This document shows positions 37,056 to 47,202 of a DNA stretch of 64,000 bases, in pieces (within the stretch, counting starts at the first letter, position 1; every line of letters begins with the position of its first letter). Location of the stretch: positions 112,654 to 176,653 of the forward strand of contig NZ_VCED01000005.1 in assembly GCF_006384255.1 (NCBI RefSeq), read 5' to 3'. This DNA is from Haemophilus seminalis. GTDB taxonomy: Bacteria > Pseudomonadota > Gammaproteobacteria > Enterobacterales > Pasteurellaceae. The position numbers and the translations under genes were made by a program. The notes beneath the pieces are model-generated. The model had not been told where the DNA came from and made no database searches. It saw nothing but the letters and a program-made list of their open reading frames with translations.

Positions 37056-37828
37056 ACACACAAATCCCAATGCCCGTGAATGGTATTTCAACGCCATTTA
37101 GTGTGGATGAAAACATTGCGAAAATGAAACAAACTTTGTTGAAAAATATTCAACGTTCCGCTTATGTTTACCGTGTTGACTGTGGCGGTTGTAATGGTTG
37201 TGAAATTGAAATTTTTAGTACCATTACACCAACCTTTGACGCAGAACGTTTTGGGATTAAGGTTGTTGCATCACCTCGCCATGCGGATATTTTATTATTT
37301 ACTGGTGCGGTAACTCGTGCAATGCGTACACCGGCAATGCGTGCTTATCAAGCTGCCCCCGATCCAAAAATCTGTATTTCTTATGGGGCGTGTGGCTGTG
37401 GTGGTGGTATTTTCCATGACTTGTACTGCGTGTGGGGCGGTAGCGATCAAATTGTGCCAATTGATGTGTATATTCCTGGTTGTCCTCCAACTCCAGCCGC
37501 GACTATTTATGGTTTTGCAATGGCACTTGGTTTACTTGATCAAAAACTCAAAGGCAAACAAGAAATTGCCGATCCTAATGCTGAGGCTAAATTACGTTTT
37601 CAAAATATTCCATTAGATTTACGCGTGGAATTAGAACGTGAAGCACGTCGTTTGGCAGGGTATCGACAAGGTGGAGACATTGCTAATCAATTTATGAGTA
37701 TGATGTCTGAAAAAGATCAGGTTCCATTTGGTGTTCGCCTTGGCGAATTTTTGGAACGTGAAGCGGATCCTCGTTTGAGTGAAATCGTAAACCGATTACA
37801 TGCAATTAGTATGCCGTTTTCGGGATAG
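37052..37828 (+). CDS. hyfI: Hydrogenase-4 small subunit HyfI (NuoB-like)
   Basis: 258 residues. Holds the 4Fe-4S cluster nearest the active site, with Cys residues in [14 protein letters not shown] (about 42-55), [14 protein letters not shown] (about 110-123) and [17 protein letters not shown] (about 140-156). Overlaps hyfH (ATGA-type overlap). Last structural hydrogenase gene before the 261-bp gap with the inverted-repeat insertion. Confidence 0.95.
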   Translation: MNTQIPMPVNGISTPFSVDENIAKMKQTLLKNIQRSAYVYRVDCGGCNGCEIEIFSTITPTFDAERFGIKVVASPRHADILLFTGAVTRAMRTPAMRAYQAAPDPKICISYGACGCGGGIFHDLYCVWGGSDQIVPIDVYIPGCPPTPAATIYGFAMALGLLDQKLKGKQEIADPNAEAKLRFQNIPLDLRVELEREARRLAGYRQGGDIANQFMSMMSEKDQVPFGVRLGEFLEREADPRLSEIVNRLHAISMPFSG

Positions 37829-37873
37829 TCTAACGATTGCTCAATAAACTAATAGCTCTGTTTTGATTTCTGT

Positions 37874-38031
37874 CAAATCTCCCCTTACCCCTCTTTGCTA
37901 AAGAGGGGAATAAGAGCGGTCAATTTCAATCTAGTTTTCTGCATTAACAACAGAAAATTAAAATGAGAGAGAAGATGCTTTATTGCTAAAGAAGAATTTC
38001 TCTTTAGCAAAGAGGGGTAAGGGGAGATTTG
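37874..38031. repeat. Insertion-like unit with 32-bp perfect inverted repeats inside the hyf operon
   Basis: Arms at 37874-37905 and 38000-38031 are perfect 32-bp inverted copies, 94 bp apart. Each arm also folds on itself (CCCCTCTTT gct AAAGAGGGG in the first). The form resembles a MITE or a Haemophilus intergenic dyad repeat. It separates hyfI from hycH and could form a very stable RNA hairpin that limits expression of the maturation genes. No coding potential seen in the spacer. Confidence 0.85.
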
Positions 38032-38089
38032 GCAGTATTGATTAGCGAAGAAATTACGTTATTACTTTACAAGTTTTATAGGACGTACC

Positions 38090-38497
38090 ATGACAACCCA
38101 AGTTTTTTTCTATTTACTCAATGAGCGTTTTGTTGAAAACGATGAGCAAGTCCCTGAGCAAGCCAAGCAAGTAATGTATTATTCCCTTGCGATTGGTCAC
38201 CATGTTGGTGTGATTGACTGCTTTAAAAAATTGCTAATTTGTGATTATGCAGATTATCAACGTTTTGTAGATACCTTCCCTGAAGGGGATGCAAAACGTA
38301 AGTTTGCGGGCTTAATGAAATTTGGTGAAATAGTGATTGATTCGAGTCATGTGAATTTATTAGCTAAGGCACTCGATGAAAATAGACCTAATTTTTCGCC
38401 GGAACATCAAAAATGGGTCGATATTTTAATGGACACGCTTGCTTCCATCCAGTGTGAACCTGTGATGTATATTATGGTGAAACGTCGTGATGAATGA
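38090..38497 (+). CDS. hycH: Formate hydrogenlyase maturation protein HycH/HyfJ
   Basis: 135 residues, the usual HycH/HyfJ length. The SLAIGHHVGVIDCFKKLL and GDAKRKFAGLMKFGEIVIDSSHVNLL stretches match the family, which is needed for maturation of the HycE/HyfG large subunit in an unclear step. AGGACGT precedes the ATG. Overlaps hycI by a few bases. Confidence 0.9.
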   Translation: MTTQVFFYLLNERFVENDEQVPEQAKQVMYYSLAIGHHVGVIDCFKKLLICDYADYQRFVDTFPEGDAKRKFAGLMKFGEIVIDSSHVNLLAKALDENRPNFSPEHQKWVDILMDTLASIQCEPVMYIMVKRRDE

Positions 38498-38948
38498 AAA
38501 TGTAATTCTAACTGTTGGTAACACAATGATGGGCGATGATGGGGCGGGTCCTTATCTTGCTCAGCTTTGTAGTGAAAATCCGTTGCCAAATTGGACCGCA
38601 CTTGATGGCGGTTCAGCACCAGAAAATCTTGTGCATCAGATCCGTGCCATGAAACCAAAGCGTTTAATTATCTTTGATGCAACAGAAATGGAACTGCCCG
38701 TTGGTAAAATTCGTATTATCGATAAAGAACTCATTGCAGAAATGTTTTTCGTCAGCACGCATAATTTGCCACTTAATTTTTTAATCGAGCAATTAGAGGA
38801 AGATATCCCTGAGGTTATTTTTATTGGTATCCAGCCTGATCTTGTTTCCTTTGGTTTTCCGATGAGTGAAGCTGTAAAAAGTGCGGTGGAATTTTTCTAT
38901 GGATTTCTAAAAGAGGATGGTTCGTTAAACGAAATTGCAAGATTATAA
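38490..38948 (+). CDS. hycI: Hydrogenase maturation endopeptidase HycI
   Basis: 152 residues from the ATG at 38490 inside the hycH end. M52-family protease: GNTMMGDDGAGPYLAQL (about 10-26, metal-binding Asp), DATEMELPVGKIRI (about 67-80, second Asp) and STHNLPLNFLIEQL (about 92-105, His). It cleaves the C-terminal extension of the HycE/HyfG precursor once nickel is in place. Last gene of the operon; terminator follows. Confidence 0.94.
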   Translation: MNENVILTVGNTMMGDDGAGPYLAQLCSENPLPNWTALDGGSAPENLVHQIRAMKPKRLIIFDATEMELPVGKIRIIDKELIAEMFFVSTHNLPLNFLIEQLEEDIPEVIFIGIQPDLVSFGFPMSEAVKSAVEFFYGFLKEDGSLNEIARL

Positions 38949-38965
38949 AGTACATCTCAACAAAA

Positions 38966-38999
38966 GTGGGAATTTCACAAATATTGTTAAAATTCCCAC
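38966..38999. terminator. Bidirectional terminator between hycI and prs
   Basis: GTGGGAATTT (38966-38975) / AAATTCCCAC (38990-38999) between convergent genes. Confidence 0.75.
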
Positions 39000-39031
39000 A
39001 GTTCTTAAAGATCATTGTCTAGCATTTTAAT

Positions 39032-39979
39032 TTAATTAAACATAGCTGAAATTGACTCTTCATTACTAATACGACGGATAGCTTCAGCAAGCATTGCTGA
39101 CAGAGTAAGTACGCGTACGAGACCTAATGCTTTGATTTCATCAGAAAGTGGGATTGTATCTGTTACAACGATTTCATCAATAGCGCCACTAGCCAAATTT
39201 TTCGCTGCAGCACCAGAGAATACAGCATGAGTCGCATAAGCAAATACGCGTTTTGCACCGCGTTCTTTTAATGCTTCAGCTGCTTTGCAAAGCGTACCGC
39301 CTGTATCGATCATATCATCGACAAGAATACAATCGCGACCTGCTACATCACCGATAATATGCATTACTTGTGCTACATTTGCACGAGGGCGACGTTTGTC
39401 AATAATAGCCATATCAGTATCGTTTAATAATTTGGCTACTGCACGAGCGCGAACAACACCACCAATATCTGGAGAAACAACAATTGGATTTTCAAGATCA
39501 GATTTTTTCAAAATATCGTGAATTAAAACTGGAGAACCAAACACATTGTCTACTGGTACATCAAAGAAGCCTTGGATTTGTTCTGCGTGTAGGTCGCAGG
39601 TTAATACGCGGTCAATACCAACAGTTGAAAGTAAATCTGCCACAACTTTAGCGGTAATAGGTACACGAGCTGATCGTACGCGACGATCTTGACGAGCATA
39701 ACCAAAGTAAGGAACAACAGCAGTGATACGACCTGCAGATGCACGACGTAATGCATCCACCATCACAATCAATTCCATTAGGTTATCATTGGTTGGTGCA
39801 CAGGTTGATTGTATAATGAATACATCTGCACCACGCACATTTTCATTGATTTGAACTTGGATTTCACCATCACTGAAACGGCCAACAGTGGCATCGCCTA
39901 GTGAAATATATAAACGTTCAGAAATATGTTTTGCAAGTTCTGGTGTTGCATTACCCGCGAAGAGTTTAATGTCAGGCAT
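39032..39979 (-). CDS. prs: Ribose-phosphate pyrophosphokinase
   Basis: 315 residues, standard length. It makes PRPP from ribose 5-phosphate and ATP for nucleotide, His and Trp synthesis. Family blocks: [41 protein letters not shown], the [14 protein letters not shown]-binding region and the PRPP-binding [15 protein letters not shown] (about 213-227). Starts one base after the ispE stop, so it is in the lolB-ispE-prs unit. Confidence 0.97.
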   Translation of the reverse strand: MPDIKLFAGNATPELAKHISERLYISLGDATVGRFSDGEIQVQINENVRGADVFIIQSTCAPTNDNLMELIVMVDALRRASAGRITAVVPYFGYARQDRRVRSARVPITAKVVADLLSTVGIDRVLTCDLHAEQIQGFFDVPVDNVFGSPVLIHDILKKSDLENPIVVSPDIGGVVRARAVAKLLNDTDMAIIDKRRPRANVAQVMHIIGDVAGRDCILVDDMIDTGGTLCKAAEALKERGAKRVFAYATHAVFSGAAAKNLASGAIDEIVVTDTIPLSDEIKALGLVRVLTLSAMLAEAIRRISNEESISAMFN

Positions 39980-39980
39980 T

Positions 39981-40934
39981 TTATAAAACCTCAGGTTTAG
40001 ATTGTCGATGAGTATGAATTGGTGATAGCTGCTTCAACATTGCGTGCAAGGGAGAAACATTGAGTCCTTTAGCGATAAAGCCAAAAAATTCTTCTGGTTT
40101 TTGCCTAAATACCGCTTGTGCCTCTGCTTCATGATCAAATTCAGCAAAAACACATGCTCCCGTTCCTGTTAATCTTGCCGGCGCATATTGTAGCAACCAG
40201 TTTAGCGCTTTTTCAACGTTTGAATAATGATTTATCACAACTTTTTCGCAATCGTTTACATAAGGCTCGCTCAAAAGTTGTTCTAGGGATTTTTTAGGTG
40301 TATTACGTGGTAAATTTGGATCTTGAAATATGACAGCCGTCGATATTGAATCATCAGGTTTCAATACAACAAACCATTTTTCGGCTGGTTCACAATAAGT
40401 GATTTTTTCCCCGACACCTTCAGCAAAAGCTGCATGTCCATGTACAAATATTGGCACGTCCGCGCCTAGTGTTAATCCTAATTTTGCTAGTTCATCAATG
40501 GATAAATTGGCTTGCCATAAATAATTTAATGCGACTAATGCGGTTGCCGCATTAGATGAACCACCACCAACACCGCCTCCCATTGGAAGAATTTTATCTA
40601 AATGAATATTTGCCCCCAATTGAATACTGGCTTTTTCTTGTAAAAGTTTTGCAGCTCGATAAATCAGATTATCTCCCGTTTTTAGATTTGGAATTTCTGG
40701 CGTTAAAACAATTTGATTATCTTTTTCTCGAATACTCATTTCTAACCAATCGCCAAAATCTAAAAATTGGAAAAGGGTTTGTAATTCATGATAGCCGTTC
40801 GGTAATTTTCCGTTGATATAAAGAAATAAATTCAGTTTGGCTGGGCTAGGGAAGCGAAATGGCTTCCCATTTGATTGTGTTGTATTTTGAGAAAGTGCGG
40901 TAGAAAATTGATGTGATTTCATTAATGTATTCAT
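39981..40934 (-). CDS. ispE: 4-diphosphocytidyl-2-C-methyl-D-erythritol kinase
   Basis: 317 residues from the ATG at 40934, which overlaps the lolB stop; a later ATG (40922, MKSHQFS) is also possible and gives the annotated H. influenzae length. GHMP kinase of the non-mevalonate isoprenoid pathway. [24 protein letters not shown] is the N-terminal substrate block, [22 protein letters not shown] (about 112-133) the ATP loop, [13 protein letters not shown] the third motif. lolB-ispE-prs is the conserved gammaproteobacterial order. Confidence 0.95.
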   Translation of the reverse strand: MNTLMKSHQFSTALSQNTTQSNGKPFRFPSPAKLNLFLYINGKLPNGYHELQTLFQFLDFGDWLEMSIREKDNQIVLTPEIPNLKTGDNLIYRAAKLLQEKASIQLGANIHLDKILPMGGGVGGGSSNAATALVALNYLWQANLSIDELAKLGLTLGADVPIFVHGHAAFAEGVGEKITYCEPAEKWFVVLKPDDSISTAVIFQDPNLPRNTPKKSLEQLLSEPYVNDCEKVVINHYSNVEKALNWLLQYAPARLTGTGACVFAEFDHEAEAQAVFRQKPEEFFGFIAKGLNVSPLHAMLKQLSPIHTHRQSKPEVL

Positions 40935-41563
40935 TAGTAAATCCACTCATCCACGCGAATTTTTAGAGTTTGTTTCGTGCTGTCATTTTTTAGCAGAATA
41001 TTTTCAGGCATCGAATTATTTGAGTGATAAGTGAGATAATCTGCTGTCCATTGAGAACCATCCACATGATAAGTAAATGCGCCAAGTAAATGGTTGGTAC
41101 CCACTTGATAATCCGCATTCATTGCCGGTTGACCTTTCAGCCAATAAGCTAAGTGTTCTAATGGCACATCCATTCCAATGATCTCTTGTAATAATAGTTT
41201 AGCATTGGCTGCAGATTGTTGATTGCCGTTGTTATCGGAAATTGTCATTCCACTTTGATGCATTTGAATCCAAAGGGTCGATTTACTGATTAAAGAATAG
41301 AGTTTAAGCGTATAAGATTTTGGATTTTGGTATTGCCATTCAAAGCGGCTAGAAAAACGTTCTGTAGGACTGATATAACCAATTTGTCCTTTAGCTTGAT
41401 AGGATTGAATTTTTTGAATCTTTTGTAAATGCTGTTGCCATGTGGCGTCCGTTTTATCGATATATTGCACGTTAACTGGACGTTCAGCATCCATTGTACA
41501 GGCTGTAAGTATGCTGGTTACAAAAAGTGCAGTGAGAAATTTAAACGTTTTCATATTATTCAT
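40934..41563 (-). CDS. lolB: Outer-membrane lipoprotein receptor LolB
   Basis: 209 residues from the ATG at 41563 (an ATG at 41554 is possible). Lipoprotein signal peptide with lipobox LTAC near residue 22. Beta-rich body accepts lipoproteins from LolA and inserts them in the outer membrane ([23 protein letters not shown]..., [12 protein letters not shown]). The stop overlaps the ispE start. Its partner lolA is at 52014 in the same window. Confidence 0.95.
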   Translation of the reverse strand: MNNMKTFKFLTALFVTSILTACTMDAERPVNVQYIDKTDATWQQHLQKIQKIQSYQAKGQIGYISPTERFSSRFEWQYQNPKSYTLKLYSLISKSTLWIQMHQSGMTISDNNGNQQSAANAKLLLQEIIGMDVPLEHLAYWLKGQPAMNADYQVGTNHLLGAFTYHVDGSQWTADYLTYHSNNSMPENILLKNDSTKQTLKIRVDEWIY

Positions 41564-41625
41564 CAAGTTAATAAGCTCGCGTATTTTAAGGATTTAGTTT
41601 AATTGAGTAAAGTTACTTTTATTTG

Positions 41626-42876
41626 TTAATTTTTGGGGTAATTTGCTTTTGTTTGTTTAACCGCTAAGATTCTTCGTTTCGTCAATTCATTTCTGATTTC
41701 TTGTTTCTCAAATCCATCTGCAATAATTTGCTGTACATCTACTTCATTTGCCGCTTGTAATAATTGATTAATATAATCTATTTGTGGATAGTCTTTATTT
41801 TCAAAACCGGTTCTACCTCGAGTATCAGCTAGACATACTTGTAGAAATTCTTGAAAGCGTTGTGGTTTTCTCCACACATCAAAACGATTAAACAGCGTTA
41901 TGACGGTTTCAGCTCGAAGCTCAAAGGCTTTGTGAATATGCGTATGAAATTCACAAGTTAGTTCTGCAAGTTCTTGAAAATAACTTGGAACCTTCAAGCG
42001 TTTGCACAATGATCTAGTTGGTTTTATGCCAGCTTGCTCATGCCCATAATGATGAGGAAGAATATTTTGAGGCGTAAGAGCCTTGCCTAGATCATGACAA
42101 ATTGCGGCAAAACGGACCGCACTTTTATTTAAGATAGGGTTATTTTCAGTCAAATTAACCGCTTGTTTTAATACCAACATGGTATGAATAAAACTATCCA
42201 CTTCTGGATGATGTTTTACTGGATTTGGCACACCATAAAGGGCATCGATTTCAGGAAATAAAACTCTTAATGCACCTGTTTTATGTAAGGTTTCAAAATA
42301 AATTTCAGGATTTTTTTCGTTTAAGGCTTTTTCTGTTTCTAGCCAAACTCGCTCAGAAGTGAGATGTTGTAATTCTCCCGATTGGGCAAGTTCTGCCATT
42401 AGGGATAGCGTTTCCGAGGCAATTTTAAAACCGAGAGAATGATAACGGGCTGCAAAGCGTGCCACACGCAATACACGTAAAGGATCTTCTGAAAAAGCAG
42501 GAGAAATATGGCGTAAAATTCGATTTTCTAAATCTTGTTTTCCACCATAAGGATCGATAATTTCACCGTCTTCGCTTTGAGCCATCGCGTTAATAGTGAG
42601 ATCTCGTCGAATTAAATCTTGTTCTAATGTAATTGTTGGGGAGAAATCACAAATAAAGCCAGTGTAACCTGCACTAGATTTACGTTCTGTTCGGGCAAGC
42701 GCATATTCTTCTTTTGTTTTAGGATTGAGAAAAACCGGAAAATCTTTGCCTACTTGTTGATAACCGAGAGAGAGTAGCGTAGCGGGGTCTGCGCCTACCA
42801 CAATCCAATCACGATCTTTTACCAGTAAACCTAATAATTGATCGCGAACAGCCCCACCAACCAAATAAACTTTCAT
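41626..42876 (-). CDS. cca: CCA tRNA nucleotidyltransferase with HD domain
   Basis: 416 residues. Adds or repairs the 3' CCA of tRNAs. Class II nucleotidyltransferase head [14 protein letters not shown] (3-16) with the catalytic DRDW (21-24) and [10 protein letters not shown] (about 91-100). C-terminal HD domain ([12 protein letters not shown], about 252-263) is the phosphatase/phosphodiesterase type found in gammaproteobacteria. Six bases after the SH3-protein gene, so co-transcribed with it. Confidence 0.96.
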   Translation of the reverse strand: MKVYLVGGAVRDQLLGLLVKDRDWIVVGADPATLLSLGYQQVGKDFPVFLNPKTKEEYALARTERKSSAGYTGFICDFSPTITLEQDLIRRDLTINAMAQSEDGEIIDPYGGKQDLENRILRHISPAFSEDPLRVLRVARFAARYHSLGFKIASETLSLMAELAQSGELQHLTSERVWLETEKALNEKNPEIYFETLHKTGALRVLFPEIDALYGVPNPVKHHPEVDSFIHTMLVLKQAVNLTENNPILNKSAVRFAAICHDLGKALTPQNILPHHYGHEQAGIKPTRSLCKRLKVPSYFQELAELTCEFHTHIHKAFELRAETVITLFNRFDVWRKPQRFQEFLQVCLADTRGRTGFENKDYPQIDYINQLLQAANEVDVQQIIADGFEKQEIRNELTKRRILAVKQTKANYPKN

Positions 42877-42882
42877 TCGTGA

Positions 42883-43494
42883 TTATGCCCAACCATCACG
42901 ACGGCGACGTTTTGGTAAAACATAAGGAATAAGCAAGCCGAAGAGTAAGCCTACGCCCAACACTGAACCGCCATAAATAAACCATTGGATTGCAATTTCT
43001 CGTTTACCTGCATCAAGCATCGCTTCTAAATCACGATTTTTATTTTTGGTCATTTCAAGTTCGCGTTTCAGTTGAGAATTTTGTTCTAAAAGATCCGCAC
43101 TTTGCTGCTCAGCTTGTTTGGTTCGACGTTGCATTTCGACGGTACGTTGTTGCCAATCGCCATCTAAACGACTAAGTTTTAAGGTTAATTCTTGAACTTG
43201 AGCTTTTAATTTTGGATTTTCTTCTTTACTACTTGGCGTGCTACTTAAGTCTGAATTTAAAATCCAAGCTTCACGATTTTTATTGTCGCGAATGAGTGTG
43301 TATTTACCTTGGCGATCTAATACATTCACCGCTTCACCCGCTTGAATTGAACCTGCAATTTTAAATTGTTCACCAGCACCGCGGCGTAAGAACGTACTGA
43401 GATTTTCGGTAACATATTGTGTTTCTGCATGAGCAGTTGCAATACCTGTACCAAGTAAGGCGCAAGATAAAAGAGTATTGTAGATTTTTTTCAT
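42883..43494 (-). CDS. SH3-domain periplasmic/membrane protein (YgiM/HtrG type)
   Basis: 203 residues. Signal peptide (cleavage at THA-HAE, about residue 23), bacterial SH3 domain (YVTENLSTFLRRGAGEQFKIAGSIQAGEAVNVLDR..., 27-85), a coiled coil (about 95-165) and a C-terminal membrane helix (WFIYGGSVLGVGLLFGLLIPYVL) followed by a basic tail. This is the TIGR04211 architecture seen in E. coli YgiM, also found beside cca. Role unknown. AAGGAGAAAG precedes the ATG. Confidence 0.9.
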   Translation of the reverse strand: MKKIYNTLLSCALLGTGIATAHAETQYVTENLSTFLRRGAGEQFKIAGSIQAGEAVNVLDRQGKYTLIRDNKNREAWILNSDLSSTPSSKEENPKLKAQVQELTLKLSRLDGDWQQRTVEMQRRTKQAEQQSADLLEQNSQLKRELEMTKNKNRDLEAMLDAGKREIAIQWFIYGGSVLGVGLLFGLLIPYVLPKRRRRDGWA

Positions 43495-43521
43495 GCTTTC
43501 TCCTTAAAAATAAAAACAACA

Positions 43522-43551
43522 AAAGTGCGGTTGAATAAACCGCACTTTTTG
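43522..43551 (-). terminator. Uptake-signal-pair terminator after the phosphate permease gene
   Basis: Inverted AAGTGCGGTT / AACCGCACTT arms with a short GAATA loop, between the permease stop (43562) and the SH3-protein start (43494). Works as terminator for the upstream phosphate permease on the minus strand. Confidence 0.85.
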
Positions 43552-43561
43552 TTGCAATAAA

Positions 43562-44824
43562 TTAATTAAACACCGCACGCAGTAAATAGAAGATAATAAT
43601 TGCGAAGAATGCGCCGGCTGGTAAAGTGATTATCCAAGAACTAATGATGTTTCGGATAACCGTTAAATTGAGTGCTGCGATACCGCGAGCAAAACCGATA
43701 CCTAAAATTGCCCCAACAAGTGTTTGTGTTGTTGAGATCGGCAAGCCTGTACCTGATGCAACTACAACAGTCATCGCAGTAGCAAATTGAGCGGCAAAGC
43801 CTCGGCTTGGCGTTAAATCGGTGATCCCAGATCCAACAGTCGCCATTACTTTTTGTCCCATAGTAATTAAGCCTACAGCAATACCTAATGCACCTAATGG
43901 TAAAATCCACCAAGTTAAGGCTCCGCCTGAAACAATTTTACCGCCTTGTTCCACGATAGACACAACTGCTGAAAGTGGACCAATTGCATTGGCTACATCA
44001 TTCGAACCGTGAGCGAAAGCCATCGCACAGGCTGTTAATAACATTAAAATGCTGAAGACTTTTTCTACCGCACCAAAAGTACCTTTGCTTGCAGATTGAG
44101 TGAATGTTTTGCTTTTAAAGTAGAAATGGCAAAACAGCATGCCTACAAGGCTAATGACAAGTGAAATGACTAAAGTTTCTTTATTGGAAAGATTTAAACC
44201 AACATGTTTTAAACCTTTTGTCATGGTTACGATACACAGCACAAATACGGTTATCCCCATGTAATAAGGACCATATTTTTGTGCATTTTTCAGAGGGTGT
44301 TCGGTATCAAAAATAAGTTTTTGCGTACTTGCAAAGATTGCATAGGCGAGAATACCTGCAATAACAGGCGTGATGAACCAGCTACCAACAATGCTCCCAA
44401 TATTTGACCAATCTACTGCGCCAGGGCCAATCGTAATGCAGGCAAATCCAATAATTGCACCGATGATAGTGTGAGTACCTGAAACCGGCCATCCCATTTT
44501 TGTTGCGATAAATAACCAAGCACCAGATGCAAATAAAGCAGAAAGCATGCCCAGTGCTAAAATATCGGGCGTATCAACAAATTGCATTGGATCGATTACG
44601 CCACTTTTAATGGTTTCTGTTACTTCACCACCGGCTAGATATGCGCCAGCAGATTCAAAAATTAACGCTATAATAATTGCTTGTTTGGCTGTTACAGTAC
44701 CGGAACCTACGGATGTACCCATTGAGTTTGAGACATCATTGGCTCCAATACCGAAAGCCATAAAAAAGCCGAAGGCTGCTGTAATCCACACCAACCATGA
44801 ACCATATTGACTAATAACTTCCAT
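43562..44824 (-). CDS. Inorganic phosphate transporter, PiT family
   Basis: 420 residues, about ten to twelve membrane helices. PiT signatures occur in both halves: FGIGANDVSNSMGTSVGSGTVT near the N-terminus and FAHGSNDVANAIGPLSAV near 273-290, each with the GANDVxN/GSNDVxN motif. A low-affinity cation-coupled phosphate importer. Lies 24 bp after the DUF47 gene, a common partnership in which DUF47 protein regulates or assists the transporter. Confidence 0.93.
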   Translation of the reverse strand: MEVISQYGSWLVWITAAFGFFMAFGIGANDVSNSMGTSVGSGTVTAKQAIIIALIFESAGAYLAGGEVTETIKSGVIDPMQFVDTPDILALGMLSALFASGAWLFIATKMGWPVSGTHTIIGAIIGFACITIGPGAVDWSNIGSIVGSWFITPVIAGILAYAIFASTQKLIFDTEHPLKNAQKYGPYYMGITVFVLCIVTMTKGLKHVGLNLSNKETLVISLVISLVGMLFCHFYFKSKTFTQSASKGTFGAVEKVFSILMLLTACAMAFAHGSNDVANAIGPLSAVVSIVEQGGKIVSGGALTWWILPLGALGIAVGLITMGQKVMATVGSGITDLTPSRGFAAQFATAMTVVVASGTGLPISTTQTLVGAILGIGFARGIAALNLTVIRNIISSWIITLPAGAFFAIIIFYLLRAVFN

Positions 44825-44848
44825 AGTTAATTTCCTATGTTTTGTTGA

Positions 44849-45529
44849 TTATGAACGCGCCAGCATTAATTCAATGCGTGAGCCAACACGTTGTGCTTGG
44901 TCAGCCAGCACACCAACCCATTCAATAATTTTATATAAGAACATCACATCAATTGGGTTATAACGGCTTTCGATGGTGTAAAGCATTTTACGCAGTTTGA
45001 TCTGCATTTGGTCGGTATCATCTTCAATTGCATCGAGTTCTTGAATCATATTGTTAACTAATTTTAGTTCACGGCCTTTAAAACCGGTTTCTAAAAGTTG
45101 ATCCATTTCTTCGATTACTCGATGAGCTTGATGAATAGCATCTAAACTACGTTTTACGTAACGTAAGAATTCTTCCTGCATTTCTTCAGGAATACCAAAT
45201 TGACGACCAATCATACGCCCTGCAATATCTTTAGCAAAATTTGCTAATTTATCTTGTTGCGTGACTAATTCTAAGAGATCAGTACGATCAATAGGTAAGA
45301 ATAAACCACGTGGCAATTTCAAACGAATCTCACGTTTCAAGCTATCTGCTTCACGTTCACGCTGAGAGATTTCTAAGCGTTTTTCTTCCGCTTTTTCCCA
45401 ATCCTTTGAGAAGGTGGTTTCAAAAAAAGGAATTAAAAGATCGCAACATTCAGTGACTTTTTCCGAATGCTTTTGCAATGGTTTTAAAGGCGAATGGGCA
45501 AATAATCCGAGAATATTATTCATTGCCAT
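44849..45529 (-). CDS. DUF47/PhoU-like protein partnered with the phosphate permease
   Basis: 226 residues, all-helical (TIGR00153 family). Blocks ILGLFAHSPLKPLQKHSEKV, REREADSLKREIRLKLPRGLFLPIDRTDLLELV and EAD...D metal-binding-like repeats. PhoU-like proteins of this family occur directly upstream of pit genes and are thought to modulate phosphate transport. Starts the DUF47-pit operon. Confidence 0.92.
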   Translation of the reverse strand: MAMNNILGLFAHSPLKPLQKHSEKVTECCDLLIPFFETTFSKDWEKAEEKRLEISQREREADSLKREIRLKLPRGLFLPIDRTDLLELVTQQDKLANFAKDIAGRMIGRQFGIPEEMQEEFLRYVKRSLDAIHQAHRVIEEMDQLLETGFKGRELKLVNNMIQELDAIEDDTDQMQIKLRKMLYTIESRYNPIDVMFLYKIIEWVGVLADQAQRVGSRIELMLARS

Positions 45530-45663
45530 AAGTGATTTACTCCATAAGGGGTTAAAAATTCGTGCGCATATTACCCGATTTTTATTAATAATTAAATGTA
45601 TTTTAGGCAGCCATCCCTTCCCTGAAAAGGAAAAGACGAATTTTTCATCTTTTCAACGTATCA

Positions 45664-45876
45664 TTAATATTTCTTACAACGAGATGAGCCGTATTTACTA
45701 CCGCCAGGCAAACATTCACAGGCTTCACCGTCTCGATCTCTATCTAAATGATAGGCATGATGGGTTTCATAATAGTGCTGTGCTTCCTCTTGCGTATTAA
45801 AATCTGAACAACGAACGCCAGCATTTATAGGCAATGTGATGCTTAGAAGCATAGAAAATAGAAACAATTTTTTCAT
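45664..45876 (-). CDS. Small secreted excalibur calcium-binding domain protein
   Basis: 70 residues: signal peptide (MKKLFLFSMLLSITLPINA, cleavage after residue 19), then a single excalibur domain with the calcium loop DRDRDGEACE (about 45-54) and Cys residues likely forming disulfides (CSDF..., CECL, SRCKKY). Predicted periplasmic or secreted. Single-gene unit; role unknown. Confidence 0.87.
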   Translation of the reverse strand: MKKLFLFSMLLSITLPINAGVRCSDFNTQEEAQHYYETHHAYHLDRDRDGEACECLPGGSKYGSSRCKKY

Positions 45877-46039
45877 AGAGATCCTTTATTAATTCGTTAT
45901 TTAAAATTAAGTCAAATTATATCCCTTTATATCTATTTTTCGATGTTTAATTTTAAGGAATATAAATCTATAAAACGCTTGATTTATCTATTTTTATCTG
46001 TATATTTGAACAGTCTTAAGTTGAAGGGAGTATAATTTT

Positions 46040-47077
46040 ATGAGTAATGAAATTGAAATCAAATTAGCGGTATCTGACCAAGCATTTAATGAATTAGAAG
46101 AACATTTAAAAAACTTTACTTGTTTAGCGCATAAAAAACAGTTTCTGAGCAATACTTATTATGATTATCCTGATCATTTCCTTGCTAAACGAAAGATGGG
46201 ATTACGTATTCGTCAAGAAGATCAGGAACTTACATTAACGCTTAAAACCAACGGCAAAGTTGTTGGTGGATTGCATAGTCGCCCAGAATATAATTTACCA
46301 TTAACCGAAAAAGAAACGCCAACTAATGCCCAATTAAGAGAGCTTTACCCTTTTGAACAATTACCTAGTTCTACACTACAACCTATTTTCTCCACAGATT
46401 TTAACCGCACTTTTTGGTTAGTTGAATTTCAACAATCCAAAATTGAAGTGGCGTTCGATCAAGGCCAAATTATTGCAGGCGAATCTGAGCAACCTATTTG
46501 TGAAATTGAGTTTGAATTGAAATCTGGCAATGTGCAGGATCTTTTTGATTTTGTAGAAACCTTGCCTTTCGAAAGAGATATTTATTTTAGTAGTGCAAGT
46601 AAAGCGAAGCGAGGTTATTTGCTGGATTCAAAACAATTTTTAACAGATTGGTTAAATAAATGGCGTGATTTCTTAAAAGAAGAACGAGAAGAAAGTGCGG
46701 TAGATTTTTGTGCAAAATTTAATTCCGTGTTGAAAATGGAACAGAAACTTTTGGAAGAAACCTTATCCTTTTCTCCCGCACTTTTTAGCCAAGATTTTAT
46801 GAAAACAGTGGAGCGAGTTGGGGCATTTTTTAATCTTTATCATTATTATGATGAAAATGGAAAAATCCTAGAAGCGATGGTAACAGAGAAACAAAAAGAA
46901 ACGTTCTTACCAGCTTTATTAGAAAGCAATCAAACAATCTTTGCTGAAATCCGTGATTTGATTCGTTTTCATAGTGAAACGAAAGACAATGAAAAAACTA
47001 TTGAAAAATTGACCACACTTTTGAAAAGTCGAGTTTATTTTGAGCGAATGATCAAATTAATGAGATTCTCGGCATAA
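46040..47077 (+). CDS. CYTH-domain inorganic triphosphatase-like protein
   Basis: 345 residues. N-terminal CYTH domain with the ExExK signature EIEIKL (4-9), GLRIRQED (basic strand), LTLTLKTNG and the acidic CEIEFELKSG (about 153-162). E. coli YgiF of this family is an inorganic triphosphatase of about 433 residues with a full CHAD domain. Here the C-terminal part is about 100 residues shorter and CHAD-like only in outline. Start preceded by AAGGGAG. Confidence 0.85.
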   Translation: MSNEIEIKLAVSDQAFNELEEHLKNFTCLAHKKQFLSNTYYDYPDHFLAKRKMGLRIRQEDQELTLTLKTNGKVVGGLHSRPEYNLPLTEKETPTNAQLRELYPFEQLPSSTLQPIFSTDFNRTFWLVEFQQSKIEVAFDQGQIIAGESEQPICEIEFELKSGNVQDLFDFVETLPFERDIYFSSASKAKRGYLLDSKQFLTDWLNKWRDFLKEEREESAVDFCAKFNSVLKMEQKLLEETLSFSPALFSQDFMKTVERVGAFFNLYHYYDENGKILEAMVTEKQKETFLPALLESNQTIFAEIRDLIRFHSETKDNEKTIEKLTTLLKSRVYFERMIKLMRFSA

Positions 47078-47202
47078 TGCGAATCAACCGTGCAAATGGG
47101 TAAGCTATATTTCTAAGCATTATGTAAGCTTGCCTTGAATAATATAACGATATTTAGCTGTAGGTATATGAATACTCGGTTAAAGGATGAGAAGGATAAA
47201 AA

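Noticed and set aside
27437..38948. Calling the operon respiratory complex I (nuo)
   Set aside because: HyfG has both nickel-ligand CxxC motifs and a protease-cleaved tail, and hycH/hycI follow; complex I NuoD lacks these.
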